Shown here: positions 19,695 to 28,911 of the stretch, one piece after another
Layout of the letters: every line of letters starts with the position of its first letter
Position numbering within the stretch: position 1 is the stretch's first letter
Source: Cobetia crustatorum
GTDB taxonomy: Bacteria; Pseudomonadota; Gammaproteobacteria; Pseudomonadales; Halomonadaceae
NCBI RefSeq assembly: GCF_000591415.1
Contig: NZ_JEMF01000022.1
Location: 1 to 48,449, forward strand
Direction: 5' to 3'
DNA length: 48,449 nt
Position numbers and translations under genes: made by a program
Notes under the pieces: generated by a model
Seen by the model: the letters and a program-made list of their open reading frames with translations, nothing else
What the model was told of the DNA's origin: nothing
Databases searched by the model: none

Positions 19695-20216
19695 TTACTG
19701 TGCCAGTACGATTTCACTTTGAACGACCGCAAGCGCCAAGCGCTCACTGCCCATCCAACCGGCGGCCGTAATGCGATAACCGTTTTCAGGCAGAGCATTA
19801 TTCATATTATCGGCATTGAGAATCCCCTGAACGGTACTGCCCAGATATTCAATGATGTAGTTGCCACTCACGTTAGCATCTAAATGACCAAGGCCATCCC
19901 ACCCGCCTGGCGTGAGCAGATTGCCTGGGGCTTCGACACCAGCCGCCGTCAAATCATAGAGACCTTTCTTTCCTGTTTCTGAAAATTCACCTAGCGGGAT
20001 ACTGCCATTTTCCAATGCGGCTTCTGCTTCTCGTAACAAGCCTTCGGCATTGGCATACGCAGTATCATAGCGCTGAGTATTGACCGTCATCCGAGTCTGC
20101 AACTGAGTGTTCTCGCTGCCCGAAACAGCCATCAAACCCACGACCACCAACATGACCAGCACCATCAATAGTGCCATGCCACCCTGCTGTCGCGCTGAAG
20201 AAAGCCCTGCATTCAT
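19695..20216 (-). CDS. pilX: Type IV minor pilin PilX, operon A
   Basis: This 173-residue prepilin has a short leader ending QQGG (cleavage after G13), then MALLMVLVMLVVVGLMAVSG, the strongly hydrophobic helix of PilX. It lacks the Glu at +5 found in other pilins, a hallmark of PilX and its secretion homologue GspK, which cap the pilus tip complex. The segment TQLQTRMTVNTQRYDTAYANAE is closely echoed in the operon B copy at 26875. The ATG overlaps the pilW stop codon by four bases (ATGA at 20213-20216). It ends 11 bases before the proposed pilY1-A start. PilX works with PilV, PilW, FimU and PilY1 to prime fibre assembly. Confidence 0.88.
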   Translation of the reverse strand: MNAGLSSARQQGGMALLMVLVMLVVVGLMAVSGSENTQLQTRMTVNTQRYDTAYANAEGLLREAEAALENGSIPLGEFSETGKKGLYDLTAAGVEAPGNLLTPGGWDGLGHLDANVSGNYIIEYLGSTVQGILNADNMNNALPENGYRITAAGWMGSERLALAVVQSEIVLAQ

Positions 20217-21175
20217 AAACCGAGATTCCGTGGACTAAAGGTCATGGAGAAAATGCGCTGCATGGCACCACCCGCCTCACCTTCCACCTGGAGTGAAGGC
20301 GGAGTACTAAGTGTCAGATCAAGATGAATGCGACGCACCTGGCTCCAACGACTCCCCACTTCGGCAGCAGTCTGGTCTACGGCGTAACCACTTCCCGCAG
20401 TGATATCGAACTTCAGCTCCATATCATTCACGTAGCTGGCCAGCTCTTCAGTGCAGCCTGCTGCAGGGCCATTACCCGATGCATTATCCGAGCTAAGACA
20501 AAGCCGCTGCGCCTTATCATCGCTCGGGGCTAGCATCACCAGATACCAACGCTCGAAAGGATAAACGAAGGGACGAGTTTGCTGATTGCCGCCGTAACCA
20601 TGTTGTAAACCATTGGCCAATGACAATTTGCCATCGTCGCTGGCACTGATGGTGTCGATATCACCACTTTCACAGTCACTCACCATCACGTAACTGCCAG
20701 ATGCCAATTGCTCGCCACTGTAGTTCTTGACGTTCAACACCCTGTCCCCCTGCGCTGCAGATGACGAGAGCTGCCAACCACGTTGACCATCACTAGCGAG
20801 TGCGAGTGCCGGAATTTGCATGGCCAGGCGATCATAGCTCAGTCCCTCATCAATAACCGCTGTCACCTCTAGTGGCTGTGCATGAGTGCCAGTATTGTCG
20901 CTCACGCTTCCCAAAGGCGTGCAGCCCGAAAATCCGATATTGCGCATCACCGGTTGTAGCCGATGAGAAACGTGCCGCGCGCTCTCCTGCAGATAAGAAA
21001 GCGCTTCCTGAGTCGTCGCGGTAGTGCGCGTAGTCAGAAAGTACTGCAGTGCCATACCGGTGATAAAAAGCCCCAACACCAGGCCCAGCATCAGCTCAAC
21101 CAGTCCCATGCCTTGCTGACGGTGGAAGCTTTGCTGGCGATGCTGGCGGCAACAAAAAGTAAGTAATGGCTTCAT
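20213..21175 (-). CDS. pilW: Type IV minor pilin PilW, operon A
   Basis: This 320-residue prepilin has a 22-residue, cysteine- and glutamine-rich leader ending at G22, then M23-GLVELM with Glu at +5. The first half of the mature protein includes TTQEALSYLQESARHVSHRL and the following LQPVMRNIGFSGC, nearly the same as in the operon B copy (27453), so they are clear paralogues; the C-terminal halves diverge more. PilW is the largest minor pilin and bridges PilV and PilX in the tip complex known from Pseudomonas. It is coupled at both ends: its ATG overlaps the pilV stop (ATGA at 21172-21175) and its stop overlaps the pilX start. The protein is inserted in the inner membrane and cleaved by the prepilin peptidase, which is not in this window. 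Confidence 0.9.
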   Translation of the reverse strand: MKPLLTFCCRQHRQQSFHRQQGMGLVELMLGLVLGLFITGMALQYFLTTRTTATTQEALSYLQESARHVSHRLQPVMRNIGFSGCTPLGSVSDNTGTHAQPLEVTAVIDEGLSYDRLAMQIPALALASDGQRGWQLSSSAAQGDRVLNVKNYSGEQLASGSYVMVSDCESGDIDTISASDDGKLSLANGLQHGYGGNQQTRPFVYPFERWYLVMLAPSDDKAQRLCLSSDNASGNGPAAGCTEELASYVNDMELKFDITAGSGYAVDQTAAEVGSRWSQVRRIHLDLTLSTPPSLQVEGEAGGAMQRIFSMTFSPRNLGL

Positions 21176-21645
21176 GGCGCGACCCGGACCTCGAGAGTTT
21201 CATTAAGCGTCTGTGCATCGGTATCGCTAGCACTGCCCTTATCGGCTGCTGCCTGCCAGCTTACGGTCAACTCGAGGAGGCTATTATTACCGGCGATGTT
21301 ACCCACCGGGCTGCTCAAGCGGCTAGCGGTAAGCTCCTGCTGCCAGGCCCAGACATCATGTGCCGCCAACGCGTCATTACTGGTAATTCCCGTCTGCTTT
21401 TCTGCTTCTTTTGTACTGCCACCCAAATATTTTCCCTCTGAGTTGGCCTGGATACGCTCCGCCATGCCGATCAGAAGAATACGCGCCTCTGTACGCGCAT
21501 AGCTTTCGCTATTGGCCTGTAGAGTTTCCATTTGCATCAACGCAAAACCAAGCAGGGCAATTCCCATCAGCAGCAGGGCAATCAGCGCCTCAATCAAGCT
21601 GGTGCCTCGTTCGGTAGCTTTTACTGGCCAGCATTTCTTACCCAC
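21172..21645 (-). CDS. pilV: Type IV minor pilin PilV, operon A
   Basis: This 157-residue prepilin starts at a GTG at 21645 with GGGGGA about 7 bases upstream, overlapping the end of fimT-A. The leader ends at G14 (KATERG) and the mature protein begins TSLIEALIALLLMGIALLGFALMQ, with Glu at +5. This TSLIEA form, with Leu-Gly-rich helix and then METLQANSESYARTEA, is typical of PilV. Its stop codon overlaps the pilW start by four bases. Unlike its paralogue at 28403, it is intact, so the cell keeps at least one full PilV. The tip complex needs PilV to connect to the rest of the fibre in Pseudomonas. Confidence 0.88.
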   Translation of the reverse strand: MGKKCWPVKATERGTSLIEALIALLLMGIALLGFALMQMETLQANSESYARTEARILLIGMAERIQANSEGKYLGGSTKEAEKQTGITSNDALAAHDVWAWQQELTASRLSSPVGNIAGNNSLLELTVSWQAAADKGSASDTDAQTLNETLEVRVAP

Positions 21646-22207
21646 AGCTCATTCCCCCATTACCGTACGCTTCCGGAGCCAAGCGCCCGATGACCGACAG
21701 CTCTAGCTGGCGATGGGCCGCAGAGGTGGCTGTCCCACAAATCAACAGTCGCGTGGTGTTACTGGCAGCCCCCTGATCATCAAAGGAGATGCTGTTAGTA
21801 CCGCTCTGCACCAATGCACCACTAGCATGCTCACGTAGCACTTCAACCTTGTTGCTGCTGAAGCTGCTCAGCGCATCTGCTGGGCTCCCCAGCACCACAG
21901 CCCAGCCATTATTCCATTCAGTCGTCGCTTCACAGCGGCTACCGTCATTACTGAGCGGGCATACTGATACCTGCAACCCGCGGGTGACAGCCGTACTACG
22001 AGCATAATTAAGCGCAGAGGTCAGTGTCTCTGTCGTGCTAGCTACTTCCTGGCGCGCGATAAAGCCCTGCCAAGCAGGTACAGCGATGGTCGAGATAATA
22101 GCTAACACGGCAATCGTGACCATCAGTTCAATGAGGGTAAAGCCACGCATCATGTAGACTCGCTTACCAGTAAGGCTGCCAACAGTGGAGAGGTAAACAG
22201 GCATCAT
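21638..22207 (-). CDS. fimT: Type IV minor pilin FimT/FimU (GspH family), operon A
   Basis: The first gene of operon A encodes a GspH/FimT-family prepilin of up to 189 residues: cleavage after MMRG, then FTLIELMVTIAVLAIISTIAVPAWQGFI with Glu at +5. The GspH-type body follows, including LNYARSTAVTRGLQVSVCP. The start is uncertain. The ATG at 22207 has GGAAG 7 bases upstream but gives a 22-residue leader; the ATGs at 22153 and 22150 would leave a short normal leader but have a weak ribosome site. FimT and FimU cannot be told apart by eye; FimU is the tip-complex member, FimT has been linked to DNA binding in natural transformation. It follows the operon B terminator at 22365-22395, so operon A should have its own promoter in 22208-22364. 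Confidence 0.85.
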   Translation of the reverse strand: MMPVYLSTVGSLTGKRVYMMRGFTLIELMVTIAVLAIISTIAVPAWQGFIARQEVASTTETLTSALNYARSTAVTRGLQVSVCPLSNDGSRCEATTEWNNGWAVVLGSPADALSSFSSNKVEVLREHASGALVQSGTNSISFDDQGAASNTTRLLICGTATSAAHRQLELSVIGRLAPEAYGNGGMSCG

Positions 22208-22364
22208 CAGGCGCTTCCATCAGAGGGTATCGGCGGGTCAGCCATATGCAAACATTCGTTATTAATCAGTTACACATTCTCACTCAGCCGACACGTAACA
22301 ACAAGATTCCCCTGCCCTCCTCACTGGCATACATGCCTCCAAGCGCCGGAAACTGACATAAAAA

Positions 22365-22395
22365 GCCCCGGTCACGAATGACCAGGCTCGGGGGC
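22365..22395 (-). terminator. Terminator after operon B (pilE-B)
   Basis: GGTCA (22370-22374) pairs with TGACC (22379-22383) around a CGAA loop, and GCCCC (22365-22369) pairs with GGGGC (22391-22395) across an asymmetric bulge. On the minus strand TTTTTATGTC follows. It separates the two minor pilin operons. Confidence 0.75.
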
Positions 22396-22421
22396 GACGC
22401 ACATTGAGGATGTAGCCAGAT

Positions 22422-22892
22422 CTACCAGCAATCGTTATCTTCGAGCGTATTCGGGTCTATTAGTACACCTCCAGATTTGACCCCTAATTCTGTCAGCTCA
22501 AAGGTTTGGCAGTCCTCATCATTGACCTGCGCTCCCTGCGCAGTCGCCGTCAGTTTGTAGCTGTCCGCGTCTCCTGCGACGGCCAGGGAATAGAAGCCCT
22601 CTTCACTGACCGCATCAGCCTGCCCCAACCCTATCCCCTCACCACCTCCTCCCAGTGCATCCCCACAACTGGTGGCATCCGTAACACTGGCAGTCGCATA
22701 TTCACCACAGGTCGCCATGATGCGCTCCTGCATCTGGGCCAATGCCAGCAGCGCTGTCGTGGCGTCAGTACGTCGTGATCGCTCGACCTGGGATTGATAA
22801 CTCGGATAAGCGATGGAGGCGAGAATGCCGATGATGGCAACCGCAATCATGATCTCCAGCAGCCCAAAACCCGATTGTCGTCTGATAAGCAT
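22422..22892 (-). CDS. pilE: Type IV minor pilin PilE, operon B
   Basis: This 156-residue prepilin has a short basic leader MLIRRQSG cleaved after G8, then [28 protein letters not shown] with Glu at +5. The C-terminal D-region is bounded by cysteines (DEDCQTFELTELG ... EDNDCW) and ends in Trp, the same ending as the pilins at 15709 and 29492. It is the last gene of operon B and starts within the stop codon of the pilY2-like gene (TGATG at 22890-22894). A terminator follows after 27 bases. It matches the place of pilE after pilY1-pilY2 in Pseudomonas. It is clearly paralogous to the operon A pilE in its first 60 residues. Confidence 0.87.
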   Translation of the reverse strand: MLIRRQSGFGLLEIMIAVAIIGILASIAYPSYQSQVERSRRTDATTALLALAQMQERIMATCGEYATASVTDATSCGDALGGGGEGIGLGQADAVSEEGFYSLAVAGDADSYKLTATAQGAQVNDEDCQTFELTELGVKSGGVLIDPNTLEDNDCW

Positions 22893-23248
22893 CAGCCACC
22901 CCGCCTCAACAGCGTGATATCACGAATGGCGCGCGGTTCACTGCGTGGGTCAAAGAGAATGCGCACCTCCTGTCCTCTCTGCAGGTGGAAGCTCTTCAGC
23001 TCCCGCCCCTTGCGAGTCAGCACTCGCGATGCCGGTACCAACACGAAACTGATATCGTCGAGCATTACTTGGTTGCCTTCGATAGAGTCAATGACACCCG
23101 TCATCTCTGACTCGCCATCCACCTCGATGGCCAACCCGGCGGAAAGTACCGTCGAACTCATACCCATCATTGCCATCCCTGCCAACATCGCCAACCACAC
23201 GGTGCAGCGAGAGGGTCTATCTACGAGATAGCGTGCATCGTTCATCAT
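22892..23248 (-). CDS. pilY2: PilY2-like small secreted protein
   Basis: This 118-residue protein has a probable signal peptide or membrane anchor (hydrophobic stretch about residues 17-37, VWLAMLAGMAMMGMSSTVLSA) followed by a compact body of about 80 residues with alternating hydrophobic positions (MTGVIDSIEGNQVMLDDISFVL), suggesting a small beta fold. It lies between pilY1-B and pilE-B, exactly where pilY2 sits in Pseudomonas aeruginosa, and is close in size to that 115-residue protein. The name rests on position and size, not on a strong motif. It starts 8 bases after the pilY1-B stop and its stop overlaps the pilE-B start. Operon A has no counterpart. Confidence 0.7.
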   Translation of the reverse strand: MMNDARYLVDRPSRCTVWLAMLAGMAMMGMSSTVLSAGLAIEVDGESEMTGVIDSIEGNQVMLDDISFVLVPASRVLTRKGRELKSFHLQRGQEVRILFDPRSEPRAIRDITLLRRGG

Positions 23249-23256
23249 TGGTTCTC

Positions 23257-26200
23257 CTAACGCAGCTGATACCAGGCGCTCCGACCCTCGAGCCCGCCGA
23301 TGCCAAAGTCCATCACTGTCGGAAGCACTGTCGTGGTACCGCCCAGGCCTACGAACTGGGTATCGCCCACAAATTTAGGCGATGTCGGCTCACCGTCTAC
23401 TCTGATCGACAATACGACCTGGTCGTTGACGTTGTCACTGGCATTCACCGTGCCGTCGTCATTGTAATCAAATACCTGTTGGACATTGCTACCGCTGCGC
23501 GACGGCTGCAGACCATTACGTAGACTGAGTGCGTTAAGCCAGCCACTGGCCCCTCCCGTGCAGGGACCATTACTGCCCGGGATGGTGGTATTGAAGACAA
23601 TCAGGTCGCCTCTGACTGCCGGGATGGTGACCATGCGCTCACCTGAGTCTGGCAGAGAGACATGCCATCCATATTGAGCACCATTATTATTCAGGTTGGC
23701 ATAGTCGACGCTGACCCCAGTAACCGTGCGTGCGTCACTTACACCGGATATGTCCGAGAAGCTCTGTTTGACCAACTCACCATGGTAGCGACGCGTGGAA
23801 GCACCGGTATGCAATACGCTGTAGAACGCCTGCTCGGAGGTATCGACGGCATCCTGTAGCGTGACCAGTTGTCCTGTTCCCCAGTAGACATTCAGATACG
23901 GGGTATCGACGGTGCTATGGAAAACGCCACTCCGCGCCACGGCGACCCGTGAGGTGATTGGCTGACGTGAGGCTACAGGGCAGGTCGCGGAGGCACTATT
24001 CAGGGCAACGGCACACGACTGGAAAAGACGTGAGACCTGACCACTGCCCACAGTATCCAGCGCGAACTGGCGCATGTCGAAGGTCCAGACATTGCCGTGC
24101 AGGTCACCGGCATAGATCCAATCGGTAATGCCATCGGCGTTAATATCCGCAAGCTCCGGGCTCGACATGCCATTGCAATCGCTGTTCGAGGCAGTACAGC
24201 TGCCGCCAGCATTACTTCCCTGCTGGGTATCCAGCAAAGCATAGTTGTCAGGATTTTCCAGATCGACGATGAACAGCTTTGCGCGCCCATCACTGTCGGC
24301 GTTATAACCATTGCCGAAAATGGCGTACCAGCCCCATCGTCGAGGCGTGCTACCTGAATATCGCTGAAGGTGTATCCCAGGTCTTCGTGGGTGAATTCCC
24401 ATTGCACGACCTCTGAAGGAGATGTACCACCAGACTCACCAAGCGTGTCGAAGCTGTCAGGATCCGTGATATCCAGCATGTAGATCGCCTTACCACCGGC
24501 CCCCAGCCCACCCAATAACAGGGAATGCCAGCTGGCAGTGTCCTCATCTGATAACTGAACGTGGACATCACGAGCGACTGGCGTGGCATCGACATAATAC
24601 TGGTGAACATAATCTTCATCCGCCAGCTGACGAATGCCGCGTCCATTATCGATACTGAAAGTGGCATATGGCATATAAGCAAATTTCTCTTCACCCGAAC
24701 TCATGTCTATCGCATGCAGCATTCCATCATTGGCGCCGATGTAGACCATGGATTGACGGTCTTCATGAAGCGTCTTGAAGGCACTATAGGAAGAGGTTTC
24801 CATGTCATTGCTGTAACTGGCTGATGGCGGCCCAACTATCGCGGGTGATGCATGCACGATGTCACCCAGATAGTTACCGTTACGCTCCCTGAACAAGCTA
24901 CCTTCATACTCGTCGTCACCCTTGAGGTAGCCGATCAGATTTTCGAGCTCTGACGTCTTGACCGCCGTCGCCACACCATTGAGCTTGAGGAAGGTGCCAG
25001 TGGTATCCAGGATCTGCCCTGTCAGCTGAGTAACGGTATCTCCGACGAGGTCCAACACCCCACTTTGACCGCCCTCAAGACCCAATCCGCCCAGCAGGCT
25101 ATCGCCTCCTCCCAGAAGCCCCCCTACCAGGCCTGTCGTCACACCATTGGCCGCTTCACGGACTGATATCAATAAAGACTCTGACAACAGGGACTCATCG
25201 AGGAAACCGATCAGATCAAGGATTTGCTCAGCCTCAAGTGAACCTGCTTCCTCGATGTCAAAGAAGAACGCCTTCTCATCCACATCGGCAATACCCGGGT
25301 TATACGTCAGCACCTGGCGATTACCGCTGCGGCTGGCATCGTCGCGCAGCCAATCAGCAACAGACCACTGTGCCTCTTCCAGCAGGTCGCCATTGTTATC
25401 AATCTTGCGTGCCACGATGTCACCAGACCAATTGGAAGGATCATAGGTCGTCTGCACCAGATAGACATCACTGCTCTGTCCACTAGTAGTAATATCGAGG
25501 CTACCGGTACTGGCAGCGCGCCCAGCGATAGACTGTGCGATGTTATTGAGCGCATTGATCAATGCCTGAGGATTCGCTGCACTCAAGAACTCACCCCGAC
25601 CATTCCAGGCAGCATGACGTAGATCATCAATCGTAGTATTGGTATCGGCAACAGGCTGCGGCCAGGAGAATGTGCTGGTGAGGCTGTCCGGGTTGTTCGA
25701 CAGCGTGCCATCGACACCGAACCCGACGGTGTAAGTCACCATATGCTGGGCAGAGTTCTCGTCCACACCAGGTACTGTCGGCACGCTATCAATAAGGTCC
25801 GAGCGAAGGTCAGTGCGGTAATATTTCATCGCCACATCTGCCAGCGTATCGGAATAGGTATCGCGATGGCTGGCATTGATGAAGGTGCCGCTTCCACCAT
25901 CGGCATTACCCACCCCGGGGCTGGAGCCATTCCAGTAACCATCGGTCATCATGATCGCGTAATTCTGCTGACACATACCACCTTCATCAGCACTCAAGAT
26001 CGGCGCATTATTTCCTGTGCCCGCGTAATACTCCCCCGCCCTCTTGAGAGCCGAACGCAAAGGTGTCCCACCAGAAGGGTATGCGGTAAAGAGCTTTTCC
26101 AGCAGTGCATCGCGCTCATCTGAGTCTGTCATGTCAGCGACATTGCGATCATTACGCTGCTGGATGGTTTTCAAGCCAACGCGCGACTCATTGGTATTGA

Positions 26201-26861
26201 TGACACCGGCCATGGCGGCCTTGGCGACAGACATCCGGTCACGATAATAAGTAAACCAGTTGGAGAAGTTGATCTGCTGCGCTGCGGTCAGTCGACTGAC
26301 CACAACCTGCTTGGTGGTATCCACATACAGATTGTTCCCGGTACGATAAAGACCACATTCCCCAAAGTCGTATTCACCATCAGCGTCATCATCCGACCAG
26401 GGCATGTAATAGACCCCGGACAGATTGACCACTTCAGTCGGCTCGTAAGGATCAGAGCGTGCCGTATACAGAGTCTTGTCAGTGTAGGTGACTCCCAATC
26501 TGTCCTTGCCTGCCCAGGGCGAGTAAGTCAGCTGGGGGTTATAGGCGAGCACATTGAAACCGTTGCAAGAACCGATCGCCTTGGCCACCGTCGTCTGGGA
26601 CTGATGGCTGACGGTGCCAAACCTATTGATGGTATAGACACCACTCCCGGTCAATATGGAAGAAGCTGGCTGATACCCCCAATATTCCACGCCATTATTG
26701 AGCGTGTCCTGCCACTCCATGCTTCCCGAATCGTCAAGGATAAACAGGATGTTGGGTTGAACGCCGGTCGCTTCCGTTACCGGCGCACGAGCAATTTCAC
26801 CAGGGGCCGCCAGGCAAGGCAAAGCGAAAAGGCATAAGGCACCACTCAGCAGATAACGCAT
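23257..26861 (-). pseudogene. pilY1: PilY1-type pilus tip adhesin, operon B, frameshifted
   Basis: The ATG at 26861 (AGAGGAG 7 bases upstream) starts a clear signal peptide, MRYLLSGALCLFALPCLAA. It is followed by a vWA-like domain with FILDDSGSMEW, a Leu/Gly-rich insertion near residues 615-665, and the start of the C-terminal propeller. The frame then breaks at a run of four G (minus strand, 24335-24332): in the first frame it runs into unrelated residues and stops at 24000, while the second frame continues WYAIFGNGYNADSDG, the expected propeller sequence, to the stop at 23257. The second part has the calcium loop DINADGITDWIYAGDLHG. Five G instead of four would restore a 1201-residue protein. 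It may be a sequencing error, a slippage-prone switch or a true null allele. Confidence 0.88.
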
Positions 26862-26874
26862 ATCAATGCTCCTC

Positions 26875-27453
26875 TCAGAAATAGGGGCCCAGCTCCAGCT
26901 CGCTTTGCACCACCGTCCAGGAAGCGCCATTGCCTCCGCCGCCCCCCCTCGCATTGACACGGAAAGCATCAAGTCGGGTGCCCACGGCATTGAGTTCATT
27001 GCTTTGATTCAAGGGCGGCTCACCAACCTTGCCCAGGTACTCGATCACATAGGCACCGATAACGGCCCCAGTGACATCATCGAGTGTCTGAATGCCATTG
27101 GCTTGCCAATCCGCTTCCGACAGCGGATTGATCGGGGGGACATCCTCTGGCAATGCCAGCATCAACCCCGCCGAGTCATCAAAGTTGCCTAGCTCCCAGG
27201 CACCATCTTCAAGGCTTTCCTGAAGTGCACGTTCACCAATACTGAGACTGGTTTCTGCGTTGTAGTAAGATTGCTCAAAGTTGCGGCTATTGACCGCCAT
27301 GCGGGTTTGTAGCTGGCTGTCCTCGACCCCAGTGACCGCAAGCAAACCAATGACAACCAACATGACCAGCACAATCAGCAGAGCAATTCCCTGCTGACGA
27401 ACCGGCCCTTGTCCAACTTGAGTAGCAGAAATGGAATGCTTGTTAGCCATCAT
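26875..27453 (-). CDS. pilX: Type IV minor pilin PilX, operon B
   Basis: This 192-residue prepilin has a 22-residue leader ending RQQG and a mature start IALLIVLVMLVVIGLLAVTG without Glu at +5, as in PilX. SQLQTRMAVNSRNFEQSYYNAE corresponds to the operon A copy at 19695, but the rest of the globular domain has diverged and includes a GGGGG run near the end. The ATG at 27453 overlaps the pilW stop (TGATG at 27451-27455); a second ATG follows at once. It ends 13 bases before the pilY1-B start. With PilV, PilW and FimU it forms the priming complex under the PilY1 tip. Confidence 0.88.
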   Translation of the reverse strand: MMANKHSISATQVGQGPVRQQGIALLIVLVMLVVIGLLAVTGVEDSQLQTRMAVNSRNFEQSYYNAETSLSIGERALQESLEDGAWELGNFDDSAGLMLALPEDVPPINPLSEADWQANGIQTLDDVTGAVIGAYVIEYLGKVGEPPLNQSNELNAVGTRLDAFRVNARGGGGGNGASWTVVQSELELGPYF

Positions 27454-28406
27454 CAGCTATCCCTCAGTTGAAGGTTGCGCGGCGTAAAGGTGAGATTAAA
27501 GGTGCGCGTCAGGCGACCGTTGTTATCGCCCCCTGGTACCACGCCTGGCAGGCTTTCGAGCGTCAGGGCTATCTCGATACGACGAATCTCATCCCATCTG
27601 CTCTCGCTACGCACTGTCGCCGCCGGCACCTTGACGCGATCCACGCTGCCATTCCCCGTAGTGTCCAGGCTGAAGCTCACATCAAATCCCTGCACGCCGG
27701 ATACCAGCTCCTCACGAGCGAAGGTGGCGTTGATGCGATCGATATACAGCGCCCGCACGGTTGAGTCAGTGGCCTGATCGTCGAGCCTCAGATCCCAAGC
27801 TTGTACCGGATAGAGGTAGGCGTTAGAAGACAGGGAGCTTCCGTAAGAACGAGACAGGGTGTCGTTAGTTTCTACGCGTCCTTGCGTTGTGCCCGAAACC
27901 TTGAAGACATCCGTGCTGTTACAGTCGCTGACCAGCGCAAACTCATCTGCGACAAACCCGGATTCACTACCGTTACGAACGGATAGAGGGCCGCCTAGAG
28001 AGCTCATGCTACTGGTCAATGTCGTCTCATTGCCGTCTTTGCTCGCCGAGACAAACGTTAGATTGAAGTAGCTGAGACTACGCTGAGTACGCTGCTGACC
28101 ACCGAACGGTGCCGTTAGATCGTGCGCAGCATCCACGGAGCTTGAATTAGTGATATCGCGGCTATTGGCGCATCCGGCATAACCCACATTGCGCATCAGC
28201 GGTTGCAGGCGGAACGACACATAGCGCGCCGACTCTTGCAGGTAGGACAATGCTTCTTGGGTGCTGACCGTACTGCGTGATGTCGCGAACATCTGTACTG
28301 CCATCGCCGTGATCAATAGCCCCAGCACCAGGCTGATCATCAGCTCAACGAGGCCGACGCCTGCCTGACGTCCAAGGCGTGAAACACCGGAAGAAGAGAG
28401 ACTCAT
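27453..28406 (-). CDS. pilW: Type IV minor pilin PilW, operon B
   Basis: This 317-residue prepilin starts at the ATG at 28406, whose ATGA overlaps the pilV-B stop; GGTGGAG lies just upstream. The leader ends RQAG (G16) and the mature protein starts VGLVELMISLVLGLLITAMAVQMF with Glu at +5. QEALSYLQESARYVSFRLQP and MRNVGYAGC match the operon A PilW closely. The C-terminal end (LTRTFNLTFTPRNLQL) also parallels the operon A ending MTFSPRNLGL. The longer open frame to 28466 lies inside pilV-B and was rejected. It is coupled to pilX-B downstream. Confidence 0.9.
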   Translation of the reverse strand: MSLSSSGVSRLGRQAGVGLVELMISLVLGLLITAMAVQMFATSRSTVSTQEALSYLQESARYVSFRLQPLMRNVGYAGCANSRDITNSSSVDAAHDLTAPFGGQQRTQRSLSYFNLTFVSASKDGNETTLTSSMSSLGGPLSVRNGSESGFVADEFALVSDCNSTDVFKVSGTTQGRVETNDTLSRSYGSSLSSNAYLYPVQAWDLRLDDQATDSTVRALYIDRINATFAREELVSGVQGFDVSFSLDTTGNGSVDRVKVPAATVRSESRWDEIRRIEIALTLESLPGVVPGGDNNGRLTRTFNLTFTPRNLQLRDS

Positions 28407-28911
28407 GGCTCCACCTCGAAACGATACGTCTGTAAGTCGACACCACCACTGATGGGATCGCTCCACTGCACCTGAACGCTCACATCATGCACACCAATGC
28501 CTGCTCCTCCCACCAGCCTCTCAGTGGCATCCACGCTGCCAACTCCGCTGGTTAGCGTGGAGCCGACAATGGCATCACGCCAGTCCATGACATCCTGGTC
28601 CGCCAGTCCGCTCGGCGCGCAGTCTGAGGAACACCCCCCTTCCGGTGCATTCGTGGTCACGGCACCATCGTATTGATCGATGGCCTCGAGATTCGCGCGA
28701 ATGCGCTCTGCCATGTCCAGCGACAGCAACTGAGCAACCGTATTGCTATAACTAACGCGCTGGTGCTGCAACGTCTGTACCTGCAAGAGCCCTAACCCTA
28801 AAAGAGAGACTCCCAGCAACATGACAGCCACCAAGCTTCGATCAGACCGACGCCCCGCTGAGTGCGCGCAGAGGGATGACGTCTAGATATGATGTGGAAT
28901 TGCTGCCTCAT
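28403..28911 (-). pseudogene. pilV: Type IV minor pilin PilV, operon B, frameshifted
   Basis: An ATG at 28911, overlapping the fimT-B stop as ATGA, begins a prepilin leader of about 20 residues ending TQRG, then VGLIEA, the first half of the pilin signature with Glu at +5. After that codon the frame breaks: the expected continuation LVAVMLLGVSLLGLGLLQ is read one base away, and runs on to the stop at 28403. Adding one T in the GCTTGG at 28836-28831 (giving GCTTTGG) restores a 169-residue PilV. As read, no full prepilin can be made, because the leader and the hydrophobic helix are in different frames. A start at TTG 28834 would give a protein with no leader. The operon A paralogue is intact. 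Confidence 0.85.
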
